Assembly: GCA_033239005.1 (NCBI GenBank) | Contig: BSQZ01000035.1 | Span: forward strand, 932,501-996,500 | Length of the DNA stretch: 64,000 nt | Source of the DNA: Lamellibrachia satsuma | Taxonomy: Eukaryota > Annelida > Polychaeta > Sabellida > Siboglinidae | Direction: 5' to 3' | Part shown: in pieces, positions 56,720-64,000 of the stretch | Position numbering within the stretch: position 1 is the stretch's first letter | Layout: each line of letters starts with the position of its first letter | The notes under the pieces: model-generated | Told to the model about the DNA's origin: nothing | The model's input: only the letters and a program-made list of their open reading frames with translations | Database searches by the model: none | Made by a program: the position numbers and the translations under genes

Positions 56720-58655
56720 ATTAAACATAAAAATTAAGACACCATGTAAAGAAAGCAAGGAAGACTTTGCCTGTGTAGGGATTTGCCAATCAGCTGAGAC
56801 AACAGACCTGTGCAGCACCTTGGGCAGTGAGATAAGTCTGTTTTTAGATTTCTGCTGGTAAGGCAGTGACCCTTCGGGTGGCCTGTATTTGCTAGTTACA
56901 CAACTCGGGGTAGGTGCTGCAAGTATGGCAGTGAGCCAAACGAACATTGTGCAAAGACTATGCCATCTTGTGTGACTTTGTTTTTATTAATCTGATATGA
57001 CTATTGTTGGCTACAGTTCATGTACATATACAGCCTGCATGGTCATTTCTCGCGAAGCATCCACAAACGTTGCTTAGGATCATTGCTCCTTCAATAAACT
57101 GAGTAGACGGTTGTGATCAGGTCGTACGTATGTGTCTTGATTAGGACTTTTTTGGGAACCCTACTTTTATATATGTTCCATGAAATCGCTGAGTACTGTT
57201 TCTAATAAATGGGTCATTTTTGCTCCTTTTTGTGCAATTTTACACAATGACGTCTTTAAAACAGTTTTTATTATTCGAACCTCTTATGTAAGACATACAG
57301 TTAATAGTTAGCTATAATGGCATATATTTCAGGAATTACTAACAACAATATTAACATTTCTGGTCAAATCCCTGAATTGTCCTCATTATTTTATGTTGGG
57401 GAAGTTTTTGTGAAACCGTACGTCATACTACTTCATACAGGCAAATGCAGTACAAGATATCATGAAATATTAAACATGGATTTCTCATAGAATGTGATGT
57501 TTCAGCAGGATACTTTGGATACAAAGTGTTTTAAATAAAACATTTTGGATAATTACTTATGGGAGGTCCCAAAACCAATTTGGGGAAGTTTTTATGCAAC
57601 TGTACGTCGCACATTTGTAGATACGTCGTGAGAAGATTTTAATACATTAGTGAGAACTATTAATATATCATCAATAACATAGGTCAAGCTAAATAGTTGT
57701 CAATGGTGTAATGTGTAAAGACATTTTCCTACGTTTTATGACACTTTTTACGGGCCTTGCAACCGTACGTCGCCTGACACCTCCTGAAACCGTACGTTGA
57801 CAAGAACTGCTACATGGTGATTTACCCAGAGCTACTTCCTAGTGATCTTCGTGGGAATTAAAGTGATGCCAAACAAATAGAAAGGAGTCCAGTTTTACCA
57901 AAGACCCAAAGAACACATTTGGCAAGTGTTTTATTAATATATGATTCTACAAGTTTCTATGAATGTTTTATTAATGTTATTAATGTCTAGTAGTGAGTAA
58001 ATTGGTGATTTTCGTTGAATTAATATGTGCGCTTCGTCTTCAAGAGCAATAATGCGTGGCTTACAGTGTAAGCAGCTTGGAGATGACGGACAGTTTCAGG
58101 CGACTTACGATTGCAGCATTATCGAGATATATCAACTGGAGCCGTGTGTTAACCATAGTATATTTCTGAATAATAGCTTTATTTGTATAATGGATATGCT
58201 AAATATTTAGCGTGTCATTAGAATAAAATAACAACTGTTTTCATATCAAATGTCAAAGAAATAAAATAAACAATTGATGAAAATTTGAAAATGAAAATCT
58301 TATTTCCGATTCGCCACGCTATATTGTTATTTGGCCTATACGTTTATTTGGCACTCAAGAGTATGAACTTCCACACATCTATGATGATGTCATCCTACCA
58401 GGACGTCAACATCATTAGTACTGATGAAGCCACCTTGGCAAGGTGGTGAAAGCTCTACAGGTAAACAAAAACCTTTTGGATATGTTGAAAGAAGTGTTTG
58501 ATCATCTATAAATTTTATTTTTGGATATATATTCACACTACTAGCATTTATACAATTAGTAGATAGTTTAAAGATCCAGATCTAAGAATGGGCTGTTTGG
58601 AGTAAACAAATTGAAATTGACAAATCACCAAATAACTAGATAGTTGTTTCACCAT
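56720..58655 (+). repeat. basic U5 spacer (gene 4 to gene 5)
   Basis: Near-identical to the spacer after gene 2, with the empty hAT target at about 57703, the AACCGTACGTC-like motifs, the 61-codon frame at 58025 and the Penelope tail at 58365. CATGAAATATT and GATTGTACGTCGCAC-type details are shared with it. Confidence 0.88.
58421..58451 (+). ncRNA. hammerhead-like ribozyme core, second array copy
   Basis: Identical to 50470-50500: CTGATGA, A, an 8 bp stem II with GGC loop, GAAA. Duplicated with the spacer. Confidence 0.5.
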
Positions 58656-58659
58656 TGCC

Positions 58660-58955
58660 CCACTTTTATATAGTGGCGCCACCTGGTGGTCAATAAAAAA
58701 TCACTTGCTACAGTCTGTTTCCCTTAATATTTTAGATATGAGATTATGTAGCATGGTAGTAATGTGCTACTGCAAATGTTATGTAGTTATAATAACAAGT
58801 TAATACTTGTTATGACCTTGATCTTATTAATGCATGGTAATATCTAAACATTCAATTTGTGTTCCTTCTTGCAGTTGCACACGCCACAATAAACACACCA
58901 CATTCTAGACTGCAATGTCTGCCCTTAATATTTTCATATGGGTGGTGGTGGAGTT
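58660..58955 (+). promoter_or_regulatory. U5 gene 5 promoter region
   Basis: PSE-like at 58902-58921, octamer-like at 58770-58777 (followed by GTT where others have ATT), CTCF-like TGGCGCCACCTGGTGGTCA at 58674-58692. Confidence 0.62.
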
Positions 58956-59076
58956 AACTCTGGTTTCTCTTCAGCCCACGCATAAATCTTTCGCCTTTTA
59001 CTAAAGATTTCCGTGGAGAGGAACATTACAATGAGTCTATAGACTAATTTTTTTAACCCTGGCTTTGGTCAGGGTA
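58956..59076 (+). ncRNA. RNU5: U5 spliceosomal snRNA, gene 5 (variant)
   Basis: Matches gene 3 up to the Sm region, then reads AATTTTTTTAACCCTGGC-TTTG-GTCAGGG instead of AATTTTTCGAACCCTGAC. The Sm-site U run is longer and the 3' stem has G-U in place of A-U. Stem and Sm site remain plausible, so it may still be functional. Its downstream flank leaves the array at about 59.1 kb but keeps ATCTGATATGACTATTGTTG. Confidence 0.9.
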
Positions 59077-59845
59077 ATTAAACATAAAAATTAATTAATA
59101 CCAAAGCTCAGGGTTCCAAGGGAGGTGCCAAATACTTCGCTGGTGCTTCAGAGACAATGGCCAGTTGGTCAACTTGGTCATTGTTAATCCAAGGGAGGTG
59201 CCAGACATTTCACAACGAAGCAAGACCAATTTTTCACCTGTATAGGGTGCAAGAATGTGTGAATCCAATCAGTTAGGACAACAGATGTGTGCAGCAACTT
59301 GTGCTAGCACCATGCCATCTTGTGTGACTTTGTGTTCATTTTGTTTTTATTTACCTAACAATCTGATATGACTATTGTTGGCTACAGTTTATGTACATAT
59401 ATACTTGTGTGAAAAATTGCTACAGCTCTGTATTGGTCATAAGTCCTTGATTACTGTTGCATCAATGTATGGAAAATGCTTGTTACACACATGACTCTGG
59501 AGTGGGTTGCAACCAGAAAACAGAAGCAGTAAGAAATGGCTTATCAAAGTGAAATACATTGGTAATTGTTATTTGAATGACCATCAATATATTGTACAGC
59601 ACATTATCAGATTATTTGATTTACATTAATTTTGCTGATCATAACAAATGTTATTACAACCAGTTTACAACTGTTCACATGGTTAATATGTGTAATATGT
59701 TCATTTGTGTTACTTCCATTAAGAAGAATTGTGTTTTATTTTATTTTGTTTCATTTTATTCACTTCGAAATGTAACGTATGTTTTTATTGTACATATGAT
59801 GCTACATTACATGTATATTTGTGAATAAACATTATTTTAAAAAAA
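59077..59845. other. array edge, no gene seen
   Basis: Partly homologous to spacer sequence (GCCATCTTGTGTGACTTTG, TGACTATTGTTGGCTACAGT) until about 59400, then unique AT-rich sequence. AAGGGAGGTGCCA recurs at 59118 and 59191, a local duplication of about 73 bp. Confidence 0.5.
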
Positions 59846-59930
59846 TTACTAAAGATTTCCATGGAGAGGAACATTTCAATGAGTCTATAGAAACAAATTT
59901 TTAACCCTGGTTTTGGTCAGGGTAATCTAA
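59846..59930 (+). pseudogene. truncated U5 snRNA pseudogene
   Basis: Starts within loop I (TTACTAAAG) and continues through ATTTCCATGGAGAGGAACAT, GAGTCTATAG and AAATTTTTAACCCTGG-TTTTGGTCAGGG. It lacks the first 45 bases or so, including stem I's 5' strand and half of loop I, so it cannot make U5. The 3'-box-like AAACATAAACATT follows, meaning DNA-level duplication and not reverse transcription of mature U5. It is preceded by an A-rich stretch. Confidence 0.88.
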
Positions 59931-60284
59931 ACATAAACATTAAATTCCTCCTCCAAATGACCTGTAGGAAACTGAACATCTTGTCAGAATTTGCTACGTG
60001 TTTGCTCATTAGTGGGACGTTTACATGGGGAAACAGTTACATAATTATACATTTCAGACATGCATCTTAGCTAATTCCAGTGATTTTTTCACATGTCAAG
60101 GTTGATACATTTGAAATGTTGGACTTTTTTACAGTCAGATGGTATGTTATGAGGTGGATTTGTTTTTCTACAATCACATAAAACACTAATATGGCCACCA
60201 ACAGGAACATGAATTGTGGTCTAACCCCCTGACAGACCTGTTCATTAACAATGCCATCTCAACTTCTCTGGGGAGAATACTATA
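59931..60284. other. intergenic, no gene seen
   Basis: Nothing recognised. Confidence 0.35.
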
Positions 60285-60480
60285 ACATATGACTATTAAA
60301 GTTTGTGCAAATTACCCGCTCTAACAATCAAAGTCAATTCTTTTGAGGATCTTAGCAATAGTATGCACTCTTTTATTAAACCATTAGGCCCCAGGACTGT
60401 CGTGGCCATTGTGGGGTCTAATGGATTAAACCATATGCACGCAATATTTGAACTATTCACACAGTACAGATTTGAACATT
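60285..60480 (+). repeat. R1 dispersed repeat, copy 5
   Basis: AACAATCAAAGTCAATTCTT, GCACTCTTTTATTAAACCA and TTTGAACTATTCACACAGTA match R1. A 41 bp palindrome-ended insertion lies at 60384-60424. Confidence 0.7.
60384..60424. mobile_element. 41 bp insertion with inverted ends
   Basis: TTAGGCCCC...GGGGTCTAATGG between two 9 bp copies of ATTAAACCA (60375-60383 and 60425-60433). CCATTAGGCCCC and GGGGTCTAATGG pair over 11 of 12 positions. It interrupts R1 sequence that is continuous in other copies. Confidence 0.55.
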
Positions 60481-61570
60481 AAACATCATGTTTCGAAAAA
60501 TTCTTTTGTCCACAGACCTGCACCTCTGTCCTGTGATGATAAATGAGGACCGATTAAAGTTTGCCACAATGTTAAAGAGAGTATATTAGTTATTATTATT
60601 ACTGTTTTCATTATACCCACAAACAACACTGTTAATAGCAAACAAACCACAGTCCTTTCATTAAAAAAACACCTCATCATAAAATGCCTAAAGCAAAACA
60701 AAAGTCATGGTTTAGGGGCTATGCGTCTAAGAGACAATAAAAACTAACAATGTGCAAATAAAATCAAGAATATTATGCTAGTGGCTTACTCAGAATGTGT
60801 TCTAAAAATGGGAGATTCCTGCATGACCCGTAAGTGCATGTGCAGTTCTATAAAAATTGGGTAACCTTGACTACATGTGATGTATTAAGTGAGGCTGGCA
60901 TACACAGAACCAATGGCTACGCCAAGTCTCAAACAAACATGCTATTTTCTCAGAAATAGGACTAGTTTAGTAAACAAAGGCCAAAATATGATATATGTTT
61001 TGAGTTTGGATGCAAACAGCATAACCATATAGTATTGGCAAATATAGGAATAGGTGCATACAAATAAATTTTTATTTGCCAAGCATATTTTTTTACACTT
61101 TGATATTCGTGATGTAGGGTTATCTAACAGTATGGCGTGGCCCTTGAAATTAAGATGCTGTCTGTTCAACAACGTTTTCCTAAACAATGGCATAATCTTA
61201 ACTGTAGTTTGGTTCCGTTTATTCCTTTTGCATCAGACATATAATACCACAATTACTTCAAGAAAACTATCTCCCAAAAATTGTCATGGAGAAAATTAAT
61301 AGCCATTCCTACTAGGGCTCTGTAAATTACTTAACTGATTTGAACACTCACTGAACCTTTTCACTGAAACTAATATAATATGTGATTGTACAATTTGTAA
61401 ATGATATATTTTTAGAACTTTTGTACTATCATTGCTGTTTATATTGTCTGCACGGCCTGTATTATCATCATCAGTATTGTTAGTATCATTAGCACTTTTA
61501 GTTTTTGTTAGTTTTTTATTGACATTGTTGTTGCCTGTTGGCAATTTTTTATTGTAACAATGACTGCCCT
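60481..61570. other. intergenic, no gene seen
   Basis: No domain-bearing frame. From about 61320 on, the sequence resembles an AT-rich LINE 3' UTR leading to the hairpin at 61.6 kb. Confidence 0.35.
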
Positions 61571-61575
61571 ATACA

Positions 61576-61627
61576 CAGGGAGGTCTGTGCTATAGCGATC
61601 TTTCAGGTCTTAGCACAGGCCTCCCTG
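61576..61627. other. 17 bp stem hairpin, possible LINE 3' UTR
   Basis: CAGGGAGGTCTGTGCTA (61576-61592) pairs with TAGCACAGGCCTCCCTG (61611-61627) with one G-U, around an 18-base loop containing GCGATCTTTCAGG. Similar hairpins occur near LINE 3' ends in invertebrates; that assignment is from memory. Confidence 0.6.
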
Positions 61628-61717
61628 GGTCATCTAAACTGTAAATAATATGTACAAACTGTTATTTGACTATATAATGTATTATGTCTAAGACTATGGC
61701 TATACACAGCCACATGT

Positions 61718-61785
61718 ATCCATGGACCATGCCCATGCCCCATGGCCATGGCATGGCCCTGGGCCATGGGCCATGGCCATGCACT
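61718..61785. repeat. CCATGG/GGCCATGG cluster
   Basis: A run of overlapping CATGG, CCATGCCC and GGGCCATGG palindromes over about 65 bp. Confidence 0.7.
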
Positions 61786-62289
61786 TTATTTCACTTTAAC
61801 TCTCGACTCATATAAATATCCCTTTTCTTCCAACCCTAACTGATGTTGACTTTATAACATATTATTTGGACCTATCACTGTCAACAGCTATGCCTCACAC
61901 AAAATAAACCAGACGAGCGTCTTGTTTTGACGCCGCGAATGAAGCCAGGCCCAAGAACTATTTTTAGCAGAACAGAAGCCTGGAATCTGGTTGGCAGTCG
62001 TTTCAATGTTTATATGGTTTCCCTGTGGCTTTTAACATACCTTATGTGTTGCAACAAGGATACTTATCCGATAATTACCTTGTTTAGCATCTTCAGTTAT
62101 CGAGAAAGCATGTCAGTGCAATGGGACAAATTACGGGAACTTGAAGCGTTCCGGTAATCCTTGTACTTTTTACCCCAAACATCGCTCGGCACCGTAAAGT
62201 CGAAGATTTAGACTGCAGCGTTTTAGTACAACGCCAGGCATAGATTATCTGAATTTCCCGTTATTCACATGTCGTACTTAATGAGAATT
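61786..62289. other. intergenic, one unrecognised frame
   Basis: A plus frame from an ATG at about 61939 to 62157 encodes about 70 residues with a hydrophobic stretch (VYMVSLWLLTYLMCC). No family recognised; it may be chance. Confidence 0.3.
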
Positions 62290-62385
62290 ACAACTCCTTC
62301 TTCAGTTTAAGTAATATGTGCAGTTGATTTAATAAAAAGGTGCATGTTTTTGTTAAAATCATCAAAAGACTTTTCCAATTACTTT
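62290..62385 (-). repeat. R1 dispersed repeat, copy 6 (partial)
   Basis: TAAGTAATATGTGCAGTTGA and TTTTGTTAAAATCATCAAAA match the R1 right end in reverse. Confidence 0.6.
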
Positions 62386-62760
62386 CCAATCACTAATCCA
62401 ATTCCACTCTTTCATCCAGCGTATTGCAAAATTGGAAACAAAGTTAGAGCCTTAGCACGAAAACTTCGAAAGGAGTTTAAAAGAGACTTAACAAATAAAA
62501 AAATAACCCGAAAGCCTTCTGGCAATATCATAGATCCGAAGCTACAATAAAACCAGGAATTAGAAAATTAAATGTAGATCCAATAAATCCCAAACAATAT
62601 CAGTTGATGGAGAAAAACAAATATTCTTGCAACCTACTTCGCTAGCGTATTTACAACCAAAGAACCAGGGGAAATACCAACTACACCTAGAGTGAAGACT
62701 AAAACTATGATGGAAGAGTTAACAATAACTGAAAGTAAAACGGCTACAGGAAGGCGACAG
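62386..62760 (+). pseudogene. CR1-clade LINE fragment before the RT domain
   Basis: Frames read KIGNKVRALARKLRKEFKRD, then after breaks FASVFTTKEPGEIPT. The K-x-x-NK-x-R-x-x-x-RK-x-x-KEFE/KR linker and (Y/F)FASVFT-x-E block precede the reverse transcriptase in CR1-type ORF2. Stops and frameshifts interrupt it. Confidence 0.6.
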
Positions 62761-62849
62761 CCCAGATACCAGTGGATGATGACATCATATATGTGGACAG
62801 TATGATGCTTCCAGAAGTTCAGAGGCTGACATCATTGTTCACCAAGCCA

Positions 62850-63215
62850 ATATAAATATAGGACGTTTGAATGTGAGAACGTTGTACTCAATAGGGAAAT
62901 CAGCCCAGCTTGCGATAGAAATGGATAAATATAAAATACATGTCATGGGCATTAGTGAATGCAGATGGGTGGGACAAGGAAAGTTCAAGTTGAACACAGG
63001 AGAGAGTAACTTTTTAGGGAGAGAAGACAACATACCCCTGCAATAATAAAAACAAAGAAAGCAGAACTATAAGTGATAGAATGTAAACCTATCAGTGATA
63101 GAATGTAAACCTATCAGTGATAGAATTGTAAACCTATCAGTGATAGAATTATTTATGCTGATTTTCTTCTACAAATATGTGATGCTATTGATCATACAAG
63201 TCTTTGCACCAATGA
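62850..63215 (+). pseudogene. RTE-type LINE endonuclease domain, partly deleted
   Basis: INIGRLNVRTLYSIGKSAQL, then KIHVMGISECRWVGQGKFKL and later KPISDRI and LIIQVFAPM. NVRTL, ISE-x-RW-x-G-x-G, PISDRI and IIQVYAPT are successive blocks of the RTE-type APE endonuclease (the ISE glutamate is a metal ligand). The blocks between and after them are missing. Confidence 0.8.
63071..63150. repeat. 22 bp repeat inside the RTE endonuclease
   Basis: Three and a half units of AGTGATAGAATGTAAACCTAT (22-23 bp), each encoding part of CKPISDR, a conserved endonuclease block. One unit has an extra T, shifting frame. Confidence 0.85.
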
Positions 63216-63224
63216 CAGGATTAA

Positions 63225-64000
63225 GTCAGACAGGATTAAGCAGAATTACATGGATAAATATAGGTGTAAAGACAAAGAAGTGAAGAAGAGCATGAGACAA
63301 GACAAGAGGAAGTGGGTTAACCACCTTGCAGCAGGGGAAGCAGCACATAATGGAAAAATGAAAGAAGTGTATAATATTACAAAAACCCTCAGTAATAACA
63401 AATGTAAGACAACAAATGCAGTGAAAGACAAATGTGGAAATTTATCAATGGAAGGATTAGCCAGAAGGGAGCGATGGAAAGAACACTTTGAGGAAATCCT
63501 TAATAGACCTATCCCTGATGATCCTGTAACAGGTGTGGAGATAGATACGATCATAAATGAAATCGGCACTGATCCAATAACAAAAGCAGAAATTAGAACA
63601 GTGCTAAGGAAGATGAAAAACGGGAAAGCAGGGGGCAAGGACGAAATTACAGCAGAATTATTAAAAGCAAACATGAATACAACAGAGAAATGGCTTGTCA
63701 AATTATTCAGAACATTTGGGGAACAAGAGAAAGTGCCAAAAACGTGGAAGCAGGGACTGATCATTAAAATTCCGAAGAAAGGTGAACTTACAATGTGCGG
63801 GAATTGGAGAGGAATTCTTTGACATATGTTCCTAGTAAAGTATTTGGAAGAGTACTCATTGACAGAAGAAGAGATGGAGTTAACAGTAAGTTGAGAGATG
63901 AATAAGCAGTTTTCAGAAGTGGGAGAGGCACAGTTGAGCAGATATTTATTTTGCATAATATTATAGAACAGGTAGTGGAATGGCAGGCAAGACTATACAT
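63225..64000 (+). pseudogene. RTE-type LINE reverse transcriptase, runs off the window
   Basis: Open for 190 codons: KEVKKSMRQDKRKWVNHLA, RRERWKEHFEEILNRPIPDD, LRKMKNGKAGGKDEITAELL, VPKTWKQGLIIKIPKKGELT, CGNWRGIL. These are the linker and RT motifs 0-2. At about 63820 one base is missing (GGAATTCTTTGACA), moving on to YVPSKVFGRVLI in another frame, and a TAA replaces the usual Gln in DE-QAVFRSGRG at about 63902. The catalytic box lies beyond 64000. Confidence 0.87.

Larger units (their letters stand above)
44726..59930 (+). repeat. tandem U5 snRNA gene array, ~15 kb
   Basis: Five U5 genes on the plus strand, at 45036, 48647, 51005, 56599 and 58956, plus a truncated copy at 59846. Start-to-start spacings are 3,611, 2,358, 5,594 and 2,357 bp. 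Genes 2 and 4 and their downstream spacers are almost identical, as are genes 3 and 5 and their upstream flanks, giving a higher-order period of about 7,952 bp. The 5.6 kb spacer equals the basic spacer plus a hAT insertion and a longer tail; the first spacer is the same with a deletion. The layout is that of a gene array amplified by unequal crossing-over. Confidence 0.9.

Noticed and set aside
63071..63150. Tet operator sites, hinting at vector contamination
   Set aside because: The similarity is explained by the PISDR codons of the RTE endonuclease; flanks are RTE sequence and no vector sequence is seen.

Overview
This is animal nuclear DNA with few genes and very many repeats. It is AT-rich and has no operon-like gene packing. 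The one recognisable protein-coding piece is a spliced exon with consensus acceptor and donor sites. The mobile elements (CR1-type, L2-type and RTE-type LINEs, Penelope-like elements, tRNA-derived SINEs, hAT and pogo-like DNA transposons) are a mix typical of marine invertebrates such as molluscs, other lophotrochozoans, lancelets or hemichordates. I cannot fix the species. Nearly every long reading frame here is a decayed element or an open stretch through a tandem repeat.

Layout. 0.5-5 kb: a CR1 3' end, short minisatellites, a 0.9 kb AGC/AAC trinucleotide tract, a small hAT-type MITE, a Penelope scrap and an L2 LINE end. 4.75-5.36 kb: a minus-strand exon of a ZNF385/ZMAT-like zinc-finger gene. 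5.46-5.93 kb: a 5'-truncated Penelope element whose GIY-YIG end lies between inverted copies of its terminal repeat. 6-13 kb: minisatellites and a MITE carrying a 620 bp pyrimidine minisatellite. 13.4-15.9 kb: an RTE end meeting a CR1 LINE tail to tail. 16-35 kb: mostly non-coding, with several minisatellites, a dispersed family called R1 here, and tRNA-derived SINEs. 35.7-37.6 kb: about 49 copies of a 38 bp repeat. 37.8-39 kb: a CR1 copy. 39.4-40.2 kb: a 23 bp repeat. 41.2-43.1 kb: an L2 LINE broken by a minisatellite. 43.9-44.6 kb: a SINE, a CR1 end and a Penelope end.

44.7-59.9 kb is the most informative part: a tandem array of five U5 spliceosomal snRNA genes, all on the plus strand, plus one truncated U5 copy. 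All five keep the CCUUUUAC loop, the Sm site and the 3' hairpin, and they share a conserved upstream block with a PSE-like element about 54 bp before the start, an octamer-like element and a CTCF-like motif. Two gene types alternate, with different 3' hairpin loops (UUUG or UUCG) and different flanks, giving a higher-order period of about 7.95 kb. A 2.03 kb hAT transposon with an exact 8 bp target duplication sits in one spacer; the neighbouring spacers show the empty site, and another spacer carries a 3'-deleted copy.

62.3-64 kb holds CR1 and RTE LINE fragments running out of the window. A recurring theme is tandem repeats that grew inside transposable elements, in some cases inside recognisable coding motifs.
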